This document shows, in pieces, positions 43,818 to 52,186 of a stretch of 64,000 bases of DNA (position 1 is the first letter of the stretch; each line of letters begins with the position of its first letter). The translations under genes were made by a program, and so were the position numbers. The notes beneath the pieces are model-generated. The model was not told the origin of the DNA and searched no databases. It saw only the letters and a list, made by a program, of their open reading frames with translations. This stretch comes from JAZDJP01 sp043803805 (lineage in GTDB: Bacteria > Planctomycetota > JAZDJP01): positions 57,736 through 121,735 of the forward strand of contig JAZDJP010000097.1 in NCBI GenBank assembly GCA_043803805.1, read 5' to 3'.

Positions 43818-46291
43818 GCGGGTTTCGCGGCCCGGGCCGCCTTCCGGGCGCGGGCGTTCTCCCAGTCCACCACCAGCGGGCAGGCGATGAAAATGGTGGA
43901 GTAGGTTCCCGAAATCACCCCCACCAGCATGGCGAAGGCGAACCCGTGGATGACCTCGCCCCCGAAGAAGAAGAGGGTCATCACCACCATAAGCACCGTC
44001 CACGACGTGAGATAGGTCCGCGAGAGGGTCTGATTGAGGCTTAAATCAATCAAATCGCCCAGAGGCATGGGCTTCCCGATGCCGCGATTCTCCCGGACGC
44101 GGTCGAAAATCACAATGGTATCATTGATGGAGTAACCGACGATTGTGAGAAGGGCGGCCACGATCACCAGATCCACCGGCTCGTGGGCAACGGCCAGAAA
44201 CGCCAGCGCCACGAGGACGTCATGCCCCAGGGCCACCACCGACGTCACCCCCTGCCGGAACTCGAACCGGAAGGCGACATAGGTGATGATGGCGACCAAC
44301 GCCAGGACAATCGCGACAACCGCGCTCAACCTCATATCGTTCGCGACCGTGGACCCGATCTGGTTGACCCGGACAAAAGGATCCCATTCGAGTTCCCCCC
44401 GGATGCGGGTCTTCAGGGACTCGGCCTCGCCGGCCGCCGGCGGGAAAACGATATCAAGCTCGTTTCCCACATCTTTGTCGTCGTCCATCTTGATCGATGT
44501 CGCGACCAGCCCCATCGCCTTGAAACGCTCCTCCATCTCCTTCACGGCGACCGGGTCGCGCGTCGTAAGATGAACGGTGGTCTTGTCCGCGGCCTTGTCG
44601 GCGGCGATATCCTCCACCGGCACGGTCCGGAACGGCTGGAACTCGGGGCGAAGTTTGTCCCGCAGGATGGCGTGCTCCCGGGCGCCCACCCGGATGAGAA
44701 ACTCGTCCGATTTCGACTGGAGATTCTGGGTGGTGGCCCCCTTCCAGACCGACTGGACCTCGGCATCCGGGAACCCGGCGCGGGCGACCCGCTGACGAAT
44801 CTCATTGGTATCCACGGGCGCCTTGAGACGAATCTGGACGAGTGTGCCTCCCGTAAAATCCACCCCGTAGGCCTTCTCCCCCCGGGAGAAGAAATACGCC
44901 ATCCCGGCCACAATGACCACAGCTGAAAGGATATAGGCCGGGTAGCGATAGCTTATGAAGGAGAACGTGGACTTCGACCAGAGCTGGATCATCCGGAGAT
45001 CACGGATGACACCCTTGTCCACCAGAAACTCCAGAACCGCCCGTGTCACAAAGATGGCGGTGAACATGCTGACGAGAATCCCGATGATCAGGGTGACCGC
45101 AAACCCCTTGATCGTCCCGGTGCCGAACCAGTACAGAATAATCGCCGATATGACCGTGGTCAGATTCGAATCCAGAATGGTCAGGAACACCCGCTCGTAG
45201 CCGTTCGTGATCGCGCTCCGGAGAGGCCGGCCGAGCGCCTTCTCCTCACGGATGCGCTCGTAAATCAGGATGTTGGCGTCCACCGCCATGCCCACGGACA
45301 GAATCAGACCCGCGATGCCCGGCAAGGTCATGGTGGCCTGGAGAAACGCCATGACGCCCAGCAGAATGACCAGATTGAGGATGAGCGCGAGGTTCGCGAT
45401 CATCCCGCCCCCGCGATAGTAGATGACCATGAACAAAAGAACGAGTCCCATCCCCACCGCGCAGGAAAGCACCCCCTTCCGGATGGAATCGTCCCCGAGG
45501 GAAGGGCCCACCTCGTTCCGCATGATGAGTTCGAGCTGGGCCGGCAGGCCGCCCGAACGGAGGGCCACGGCCAGATTCTCGGCCTGCGCCTTGTCGAAGT
45601 CCCCCGTGATGCTGGCCACGCCGCTGATTTTCGAAAGAATCTTGGGGGCCGACTGGATTTTTCCGTCAAGCACGATGGCCAGATGCTCGTTGACGTGCTG
45701 ACCGGTCAACTGCTCGAACTTCTTCGAACCCCTCAAATTGAACTGAAGGCTGACCTGGTATTGACCCATCACCGAAAAATCTTCCAGGTTCGGATTGGCG
45801 TTGGCCAGTTCCACCGCGTCTCCGGTCAACTGGGGTTTGTCCCGCAGATACTCGAAGTTCCCCTCTTTCTTTCCCGAATATTCGAATTTCCGGTAGCCGT
45901 CGGGAACCTCCCCCTTTTTCTTCAGGTCCTCATAGTCATTCTCGGGATAAACCAGCCGGAATTCGAGAACGGCCTGCGTCTTCATGATCTCGATGGCCCG
46001 GTTGACTTTGGCCTGATCCGCCCCCGGGATGAGGATGAGGATCTCCCGATGGCCGTGAGTCTGGACCTTGATTTCCTGAAGGCCGATGTTGTCAATGCGC
46101 TTCTGGATGACGGAGATGATGCGACCCATCATCTCGCCCGTGATGGACTTCTCTTTTTCTTTTACGGTGTAGATGAGTTCGGCCCCCCCCTTGAGATCCA
46201 TTCCGAGGGGAATTCCCTTCTCGAAGTACAGGAATGCCGACACCGCCGCGATGGCGGCGATCAGGATGAATTTCCCGGCGCTCTTGCCCAT
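43814..46291 (-). CDS. secDF: Fused SecD-SecF protein translocase subunit
   Basis: An 825-aa fusion of SecD and SecF, which use the proton-motive force to pull preproteins through SecYEG. The SecD half (1-~500) has the N-terminal helix, GIPLGMDLKGGAELIYTV, the large periplasmic P1 region and LILNLVILLGVMAF with GMAVDANILIYERIREE. The SecF half (~520-825) has AYGVDFTGGTLVQIRL, VGYSINDTIVIFDRVRENRG and the final helices. Twelve membrane helices are expected. The ATG lies 1 base after the yajC stop. In proteobacteria secD and secF are separate; the fusion is found in Firmicutes, Bacteroidetes and PVC-type bacteria. Confidence 0.96.
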   Translation of the reverse strand: MGKSAGKFILIAAIAAVSAFLYFEKGIPLGMDLKGGAELIYTVKEKEKSITGEMMGRIISVIQKRIDNIGLQEIKVQTHGHREILILIPGADQAKVNRAIEIMKTQAVLEFRLVYPENDYEDLKKKGEVPDGYRKFEYSGKKEGNFEYLRDKPQLTGDAVELANANPNLEDFSVMGQYQVSLQFNLRGSKKFEQLTGQHVNEHLAIVLDGKIQSAPKILSKISGVASITGDFDKAQAENLAVALRSGGLPAQLELIMRNEVGPSLGDDSIRKGVLSCAVGMGLVLLFMVIYYRGGGMIANLALILNLVILLGVMAFLQATMTLPGIAGLILSVGMAVDANILIYERIREEKALGRPLRSAITNGYERVFLTILDSNLTTVISAIILYWFGTGTIKGFAVTLIIGILVSMFTAIFVTRAVLEFLVDKGVIRDLRMIQLWSKSTFSFISYRYPAYILSAVVIVAGMAYFFSRGEKAYGVDFTGGTLVQIRLKAPVDTNEIRQRVARAGFPDAEVQSVWKGATTQNLQSKSDEFLIRVGAREHAILRDKLRPEFQPFRTVPVEDIAADKAADKTTVHLTTRDPVAVKEMEERFKAMGLVATSIKMDDDKDVGNELDIVFPPAAGEAESLKTRIRGELEWDPFVRVNQIGSTVANDMRLSAVVAIVLALVAIITYVAFRFEFRQGVTSVVALGHDVLVALAFLAVAHEPVDLVIVAALLTIVGYSINDTIVIFDRVRENRGIGKPMPLGDLIDLSLNQTLSRTYLTSWTVLMVVMTLFFFGGEVIHGFAFAMLVGVISGTYSTIFIACPLVVDWENARARKAARAAKPA

Positions 46292-46292
46292 T

Positions 46293-46616
46293 TTACTTTT
46301 TCTCCTCCTCAACGACCCGGGCGATGGCGCCCCGGGAGAAACGGATCTTCACGTTGGCCTCGTCATCCACGCGAATCGTCACGTCGGCATCGGTGAAATT
46401 CGTCACAACGCCGTGAATGCCGCCCGTCGTGATCACGCGCTCGTTCTTCTTGATGCGGCTGAGCATTTCCTGCCGTTCCTTCTCCTTCTTCTGCTGCGGG
46501 CGGATGAGCATGAAATACATGATCACGAAGATGGCCCCGAAGGGAAGGAGCATCCCCCAGACGATATCCCCGCCGCCCTGCCCGGCCTGCGCCAGAATCA
46601 ACTCCGGAAGCATCAT
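46293..46616 (-). CDS. yajC: Preprotein translocase subunit YajC
   Basis: A 107-aa protein with one membrane helix (residues ~17-40, DIVWGMLLPFGAIFVIMYFM). The signature IRPQQKKEKERQEMLSRIKKNERV follows, and then a small beta-domain (VITTGGIHGVVTNF). YajC forms a complex with SecDF. 4-base overlap with tgt upstream and a 1-base gap to secDF downstream, the classic tgt-yajC-secDF order. Confidence 0.96.
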   Translation of the reverse strand: MMLPELILAQAGQGGGDIVWGMLLPFGAIFVIMYFMLIRPQQKKEKERQEMLSRIKKNERVITTGGIHGVVTNFTDADVTIRVDDEANVKIRFSRGAIARVVEEEKK

Positions 46617-47782
46617 TTCCCGTTCTCCTGATTTGCCGTTTTTCCGCCTTCAGCGCCGGACTCCCGTCGGGAGCCGCCTTCGGCGGGCCACGCGCGGCGG
46701 ATGTCGGCCAGAATCGTCTCCAGACGGCCTTCGCGGATGGCCGCCCGAAGGCGCTCCATCCACGATGCGTACACCCGCAGGTTGTGAAGGGTCAACATCA
46801 TAGCACCGAGCATCTCGTTTTCCATAAAAAGATGCCGCAGGTACCCCCGGCTGAACGTCCGGCAGGCATAACAGGGGCAGCCGGGTTCCAGGGGGGAATC
46901 GTCCTCCCGGAACCGGGCGTTCCGGATCTGAAACGTTCCCAGGGCGGTGAAGGCCATGCCGTTGCGGCCGTTACGGGTGGGAAGGACGCAATCGAAGAAA
47001 TCCGCGCCCAACGCCACGGCCTCGGCCATGTCCCGAAGCCCCCCCATGCCCATGATGTAACGCGGCTTGTCCTCCGGCAGAACGGGCATCACCGCCGCCA
47101 GCATCGCGAGGGCCGTTTCCAAAGGCTCCCCGAGCCGCAGCCCCCCCACGGCATAGCCGGGAAAGTCGAGCCGGGCCAGTTCCTCCGCGGACCGGCGCCG
47201 GAGGTCCGCGTAAAAACCACCCTGGACAATGGCAAAGGCGTTTTCGGAAAGGGGATTGGCGCGTGACGCGGATGCCCAAGTGGTCGTGCGTCGAAGGGCC
47301 GCCTCCGATGCCGCGCGATCCGACGGATAGGGAACCGGCTGATCCAGGACCATGGCGATGTCGCTCCCGAGCGCCTTCTGGATCTCGAGCGTCCCGGCGG
47401 GGGTGAGTTCCCGTTCCGCGCCATCCACCGGAGAACGGTAGATCAACCCGCCCTCCTCCACCGCCAGAAGTTTCGGAAGGGAAAAAACCTGATAGCCGCC
47501 GCTGTCCGTGACGACCGCGCCCTCCCACCCCATGAACCGGTGAATCCCCCCCATCCGGCGGACCACCCCTGTCCCGGGTCTTTCGGAAAGATGCCAGGCG
47601 TTGGCCAGGATCCCCTCCACCCCGGTTTCACGAAGGCCCGCCGGCGTCACCCCCTTCACCGACGCCAGGGTTCCGACGGGGAAGAAGGCCGGCGTCTGCA
47701 CGATGCCGTGGGGTGTCTCGATGAGGCCGGCGCGGGCGCGGGTTTTCGGATCGCGCGAGGTGATGTGGAATTTGAACGCCAT
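46613..47782 (-). CDS. tgt: Queuine tRNA-ribosyltransferase
   Basis: A 389-aa bacterial TGT, exchanging guanine-34 for preQ1 in tRNAs with GUN anticodons. Motifs: TPAFFPVGTLASVKG, ILANAWHLSERPG, VVTDSGGYQVFSL with the catalytic Asp region, and the zinc site CPCYACRTFSRGYLRHLF followed by the LHN His. The text ANAWHLSERPG is slightly different from the usual NTYHLxLRPG. The start at 47782 matches typical family N-termini; ATG 47794 is also possible. Confidence 0.94.
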   Translation of the reverse strand: MAFKFHITSRDPKTRARAGLIETPHGIVQTPAFFPVGTLASVKGVTPAGLRETGVEGILANAWHLSERPGTGVVRRMGGIHRFMGWEGAVVTDSGGYQVFSLPKLLAVEEGGLIYRSPVDGAERELTPAGTLEIQKALGSDIAMVLDQPVPYPSDRAASEAALRRTTTWASASRANPLSENAFAIVQGGFYADLRRRSAEELARLDFPGYAVGGLRLGEPLETALAMLAAVMPVLPEDKPRYIMGMGGLRDMAEAVALGADFFDCVLPTRNGRNGMAFTALGTFQIRNARFREDDSPLEPGCPCYACRTFSRGYLRHLFMENEMLGAMMLTLHNLRVYASWMERLRAAIREGRLETILADIRRAWPAEGGSRRESGAEGGKTANQENGK

Positions 47783-47805
47783 CGGGAAAATCATCAATTA
47801 TCAAA

Positions 47806-49032
47806 TCAATAGATCTTCTCAATATCGGCCCCGGGATAATAATACATGAGGATTTCCTCGCCGGTGTACTTGCGGCTGGCCATGCCGAAGGCGCCCCACT
47901 GGCACATCCCGACGCCATGCCCCCACCCCTTGCCCTGGAAAAGGATCCGATCCCCCTGGTCGGTCACGATGCAATTGGTGCTTCGGAGACGCCGCGGACC
48001 GATGATTTTCCTGAAAATCTCGCCGGCGAGGGTAACCGGTCCGTCCGGGGCGTCAATCCGAAAGGATTCCCGGTGGATGCCGTTCCGTCCCGTCTCCGCC
48101 TCCACGCCCCTGACCCCCTTCACGGGGACCCTGGCGTCCCGCAGCATCCGGGAGAGTTCCTTCTTCTCCAGTTCGAGTTCCCATTCCTTCGGGGGAAAAC
48201 ACCACGCGCAGGGGACGCCCGAAAGCGGCGGGAGGGATTCCCCCCCGAACACCACGGCGGCATTCTCGGTGTGGCCGGCGCAACTCGAATGGTAATAGGC
48301 CGGAATGGGCGCCGCCCGGTAAAGAAGCACCTTCCCCTGGGTGTCCTTTACAACACGGCGGGAAACAGGGCTCTCCCCCTTCAGTCCCGTATACATCTGT
48401 GAATCCTCGCCGGCCCCCATGACCCAGGGCAGATCGGTCTTGGTAATCACCTGATAGAGGGCGTAGGTCCGCGCGGCCACGGCCTGGGCCTCGAGCGCCG
48501 CCGGGGGCCACCGGAGCGGCATCTCGCCGCCGATCACGCACTCGAGATAACGTTCGAGAGGCACCGTGTTCACCGCGCAGAAATTCTTCTCGGGGCCGAT
48601 GAGCAGGGCCAGCGTCCCGGGATAACAGACGCCGTTGAGCTGGATCGTCCCGTCATCCTCGGGGATGATATCCACCCGTTTCGCGCTGAACCGGCGGTCC
48701 CCGACGGCAAGGAAATCCCCTTCGAGCCGGACCGGCGATGCCCCCAGGCTGTCCTCATCCATCAGAACGGAGCCCCGGGGGCCGCGGATCCGGAAGGGAC
48801 CCAGGACGGCCAGAGTATGGCCGCCCGCCGGCGGATCGAAACACACCCGCACGTCGGGATTGGCGGGAAGCCGTTTGGGCAGGGCGGGAACGGATGGCGC
48901 GGGCGTCGGAGGATCTCCGCGCCGGGAGCGGGCCGCCCCGATTCCCGCGCCCATCGGTAAAACGGCCACGGCAATCCCCACCGCCACGGCGACCATGGCA
49001 CGGCCCGAAACGTTCCCGATCCGGATATCCAT
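47806..49032 (-). CDS. SpoIID/LytB-like protein
   Basis: A 408-aa protein with a hydrophobic N-terminal segment (about 12-31) and a Pro/Arg linker. The SpoIID/LytB domain follows, with YLECVIGGEMPLRWPPAALEAQAVAARTYAL as the conserved block (quoted in parts: VIGGEMPLRWPPAALEAQA, ARTYALY), YYHSSCAGHTENAA, and the final GWGHGVGMCQWGAFGMA. SpoIID is a lytic transglycosylase in endospore engulfment; homologues in non-spore-formers are envelope proteins, so peptidoglycan modification is inferred. It overlaps the ruvB stop by 1 base (TAATG). Confidence 0.9.
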   Translation of the reverse strand: MDIRIGNVSGRAMVAVAVGIAVAVLPMGAGIGAARSRRGDPPTPAPSVPALPKRLPANPDVRVCFDPPAGGHTLAVLGPFRIRGPRGSVLMDEDSLGASPVRLEGDFLAVGDRRFSAKRVDIIPEDDGTIQLNGVCYPGTLALLIGPEKNFCAVNTVPLERYLECVIGGEMPLRWPPAALEAQAVAARTYALYQVITKTDLPWVMGAGEDSQMYTGLKGESPVSRRVVKDTQGKVLLYRAAPIPAYYHSSCAGHTENAAVVFGGESLPPLSGVPCAWCFPPKEWELELEKKELSRMLRDARVPVKGVRGVEAETGRNGIHRESFRIDAPDGPVTLAGEIFRKIIGPRRLRSTNCIVTDQGDRILFQGKGWGHGVGMCQWGAFGMASRKYTGEEILMYYYPGADIEKIY

Positions 49033-50048
49033 TAAAACAACCCCTTGCCGGAACCCGGGAAGAGCGCCATCGTCCGGGGCGTCGCGGCACGGCCGCGCGG
49101 GGTGCGGTCGAGGTATCCCTGAATCATCAGATAGGGCTCGTAGACCTCCTCGATGGTATCCTCCTCCTCCCCCACGGTAAGCGCGATGGCCTTCAGGCCC
49201 ACCGGCTCCCCGGCCCGCCGCGCCAAAATCTCGAGAATCTTCCGGTCGGTGGCCACAAGACCATTTTCGTCCACCCCCAGCATTCCGAGCGCTTCCCGCG
49301 CGATGTCGGCGGAGACGCGCTTTTCGCGTTTCACCTGGGCGAGGTCGCGGACACGCCGGAGAAAACGGTTGGCGATGCGCGGCACGCCGCGGGACCGCCG
49401 GCTGATGACCTCGGTCGCGGCATCCTCCAGGCCGATCTTCAGGATGCCCGCGGAACGCCGGATGATTTTCGCCAGATCCTCCCACGGGTAGAGTTCGAGT
49501 TTCTCGAGAACCCCGAATCGCGACCGCAGGGGCCCGGCCACAAGCCCCTCCCGCGTCGTCGCCCCGACGAGGGTGAAGGGCTTGAGTTCCAGGTTCACCG
49601 AGCGGGCGTTGGGCCCCTGATCGAGCAAAATATCAATCCGGAAGTCCTCCATCGCGCTGTAGAGGTACTCTTCGACATTCCGGTTCAGCCGGTGGATCTC
49701 GTCAATGAACAGGACATCACCCTCGCCGAGGCTGCTCAAAATCCCCGCGAGGTCCCCGGGCCGATCGATGACGGGACCGCTGGTGGTAACCATCTGGGTC
49801 CCCATCTCGCGCGCGACGATATGGGCGAGCGTGGTTTTACCGAGTCCCGGCATTCCTGAAAAGAGGATGTGATCCACGGCCTCCTTCCTCTGGCGGGCGG
49901 CGGTGATGGCCACGCGGAGGTTGTTCCGGACGGGATCCTGGCCGACAAAATCGTCAAACGTGCCGGGCCGGAGACCCGCATCCTCGGGCTCTTCTCCGGA
50001 GAGAGGGGCGGGCGCGATGACAGAACGATCTTCGGGGGGTATCGTCAT
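49032..50048 (-). CDS. ruvB: Holliday junction branch migration helicase RuvB
   Basis: A 338-aa AAA+ motor that drives branch migration with RuvA. Motifs: Walker A GMPGLGKTTLAHIV, Walker B VLFIDEIHRLN, sensor 1 ATTREG, the Arg-finger region GPLRSRFGV, and a C-terminal winged-helix (GEEEDTIEEVYEPYLMIQGY). The start was set at ATG 50048; an in-frame TTG at 50069 overlaps the ruvA stop. Confidence 0.97.
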   Translation of the reverse strand: MTIPPEDRSVIAPAPLSGEEPEDAGLRPGTFDDFVGQDPVRNNLRVAITAARQRKEAVDHILFSGMPGLGKTTLAHIVAREMGTQMVTTSGPVIDRPGDLAGILSSLGEGDVLFIDEIHRLNRNVEEYLYSAMEDFRIDILLDQGPNARSVNLELKPFTLVGATTREGLVAGPLRSRFGVLEKLELYPWEDLAKIIRRSAGILKIGLEDAATEVISRRSRGVPRIANRFLRRVRDLAQVKREKRVSADIAREALGMLGVDENGLVATDRKILEILARRAGEPVGLKAIALTVGEEEDTIEEVYEPYLMIQGYLDRTPRGRAATPRTMALFPGSGKGLF

Positions 50049-50065
50049 GATGGATGAACCAATCC

Positions 50066-50659
50066 TCAAACGTGCTTGAGCGCCTCCCGGACGATGCCGT
50101 CCACGGGAAGCGCGGTCTTTCCCTTCTCGAGGGCCCTGGACACGGCCCGTTCCGCCTCGCCCGTGCGGTAGCCCAGCGCCACAAGGGCCATCACCGCGTC
50201 GCGCACACGGCCGTCAGGCCGCGCGGCCGTTCCATGGGTCTTTTCAAATTTTTTCCGGAGTTCGACGACAAGCCGCTCGGCGTGCTTTTTCCCCACGCCC
50301 TTGATGCGGGTCAGCCCATCGGCGTCCCCCGCGGCAATGCGGCCGGTGAAATCCGCCAGAGATACCCCGGCGAGCGCGCACCCGGAAAGGATGGAGAGGG
50401 CCGCGACCGGCCCGATGCCCTGCACCTCGAGAAGTTCCTCGAAAAGGTCCCGTTCCTCCATCGTGGCGAACCCGTAAACCCGCAATTCCCCCTGCTGGAC
50501 AAGGACCTGAAGGTGGGTGTAGAGCGTGACGTCCCCGGCGGCCGGGAGGCGTTCGGCGGTCGAAACCGGCACCCGCACGGCATAACCGACCCCCCCCGCC
50601 TCCACGACGACGTGGGTCGGGTGACGGAAGGCGATCCGTCCGCGGATGTGATGAAGCAT
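50066..50659 (-). CDS. ruvA: Holliday junction ATP-dependent helicase subunit RuvA
   Basis: A 197-aa junction-binding protein. The N-terminal OB fold (MLHHIRGRIAF, VGYAVRVP), the two helix-hairpin-helix motifs (LLEVQGIGPVAALSIL, RIKGVGKKHAERLVVEL) and the C-terminal RuvB-binding helices are present. It shares one base with the stop of the upstream gene (TGATG). ruvC is ~12 kb away at 61.8 kb with yebC. Confidence 0.96.
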   Translation of the reverse strand: MLHHIRGRIAFRHPTHVVVEAGGVGYAVRVPVSTAERLPAAGDVTLYTHLQVLVQQGELRVYGFATMEERDLFEELLEVQGIGPVAALSILSGCALAGVSLADFTGRIAAGDADGLTRIKGVGKKHAERLVVELRKKFEKTHGTAARPDGRVRDAVMALVALGYRTGEAERAVSRALEKGKTALPVDGIVREALKHV

Positions 50660-51957
50660 CAGGCCTCCGGCGCCAGCGCCAGCCCGTGGACCGCCAATTT
50701 CTCCCGGATCTCATCGAGCGAATTGGCACCGAAGTTCCGGCACTTGAGAAGGTCCGACTCCTTCCGCTCGGTGAGGTCGCGGATGGTGACCACCTTGAGT
50801 TTCTCGATGCACCGGCGGCCGCGCACGGAAAGCTCGAGGATGGCGATCGGCTGGTCGAGTACGACCTCCGGGGCGGGCTCGGCGGGCGCCGGGGCCACGG
50901 GAGTCGCCCCCTCCGCCTGGCCGAGATCGAGGCCGTACGGCTGGAGAATGTTCTTGATCTCGCTCAGGGAGGTCTCCCCGAAATTCTTGTAGGAGAGAAT
51001 CTCGTCCTCGGTCTTCTTGATGAGATCGCCCAGTGTCCTCACCTTCATCTTCGCCAAACAGTTGCGGCTGCGGACGGAAAGCTCGAAATCCGAGATCGGG
51101 ATGTCGAGGATCTTCGCCCGGCGGTCCACCTCGCGCATGGCGTCCTCGTCATAATACATCGTCTTCGAGGAGCGGATGTCTTTCATGAAGAGCTGCGCCC
51201 GCGGGTGCGCGGGGAACTCGTTCAAGACCCGCCGGCAGCAGGCCGCCGCCTTGTTGTACTGCCCGTGGTCCTCGTACATGATGGAAAGATGCAGAAGCGA
51301 GTTCACGCGGCTGGTGGGCAGATTGGCCGCCTTTTCGTAGTGGATCAGGGCGAGGTCTTCCTCTCCCCGCGCGTCATACCAGCTGGCGAGATGAAAATGG
51401 GCATCCCCGTCGCCCGGATCGAGCTGGACGGCGCCGGAAAGCTCCTCGTGGGCCTCGTCATGACGTCCCTCGTAACCCATGCACAACCCGAGTTCCGTCC
51501 GGACGCGCGCGTCGTCACGAACGGTCTTGCGGAGTTTTTCGAGAAGGGGCAGGGCGGTCGCGACATCTCCGGCCAGACGCAGGGCCTTCGCATAAGCCAG
51601 GGTGTATTCGAGGTTGCCGCCGTCGTGCCCGTACAGAATCTTGAGCCACGGAACGGCGGTCGGCCCGTCGCCATCCTCCAATGCGGCCAATGCCGCGAAG
51701 AAAAGCCCCTTGTGGTCCTGGCTCTTGGCCTCCTTGAACGCCGCCACGGCCTCGGTGGGCGCCCCGCAGGCCCACAATGCAATGGCGCGCCGGACGGCGG
51801 CGGAGCGTTCATTCGCATCCCAATCCCGGACATTAACCCGGAATCCGTCGCGAAGCCGCTTCGAGAAAAGGACATCCCGGCGAAACCGGCAAACGTCGGC
51901 GATCTCCTGCGCGGCGTCAAATTTCTCCTCGAGCGCCTCGAGTTCCTTGCCAGCCAT
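50659..51957 (-). CDS. TPR protein with two RNA polymerase alpha-CTD-like domains
   Basis: A 432-aa protein. TPR helices occupy about 60-265 (ELGLCMGYEGRHDEAHEELS, HFHLASWYDARGEEDLALIHY). Two consecutive alpha-CTD-like helix bundles follow: residues ~286-345 (FELSVRSRNCLAKMKVRTLG...NFGETSLSEIKNIL) and ~369-430 (LELSVRGRRCIEKLKVVTIR...NFGANSLDEIREKL). A Pro/Ala linker separates them. The DNA-contact Arg265 and Asn268 of E. coli alpha-CTD align with R296 and N299 in the first; the second keeps Arg but has Arg for Asn. The likely role is binding UP-element-like DNA or regulators (inference). The start at 51957 has GGGAGA upstream. First gene of the ruvAB-to-secDF operon. Confidence 0.85.
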   Translation of the reverse strand: MAGKELEALEEKFDAAQEIADVCRFRRDVLFSKRLRDGFRVNVRDWDANERSAAVRRAIALWACGAPTEAVAAFKEAKSQDHKGLFFAALAALEDGDGPTAVPWLKILYGHDGGNLEYTLAYAKALRLAGDVATALPLLEKLRKTVRDDARVRTELGLCMGYEGRHDEAHEELSGAVQLDPGDGDAHFHLASWYDARGEEDLALIHYEKAANLPTSRVNSLLHLSIMYEDHGQYNKAAACCRRVLNEFPAHPRAQLFMKDIRSSKTMYYDEDAMREVDRRAKILDIPISDFELSVRSRNCLAKMKVRTLGDLIKKTEDEILSYKNFGETSLSEIKNILQPYGLDLGQAEGATPVAPAPAEPAPEVVLDQPIAILELSVRGRRCIEKLKVVTIRDLTERKESDLLKCRNFGANSLDEIREKLAVHGLALAPEA

Positions 51958-52157
51958 GAGATTCTCCCTTTTCAGTTTGTAACAGAGAAGCGCGATGATT
52001 CTATCCGCGGAAAGCGGCTTGTCAACCGCCGCGGGCGTTTTTTTGGTCATTACCCGTTTCGGGACTTGTGGTTGCGATTCCGTCCGGGACGCCGTGATTT
52101 CGACCGCCTTGTCACTTGAGACGCCTTTTATTTATCGTTTCAAATCCCCGCGCACGT

Positions 52158-52166
52158 TGTTAAAAT
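52158..52166 (+). promoter_or_regulatory. Extended -10 promoter of the BNR protein gene
   Basis: TGTTAAAAT is a TGn-extended -10 with TTTCAA 14-20 bases upstream as a partial -35. It is followed by AAGGAGGGG as a strong ribosome site and an ATG at 52187. Confidence 0.5.
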
Positions 52167-52186
52167 CCCGGAAAGGAGGGGTTTAT

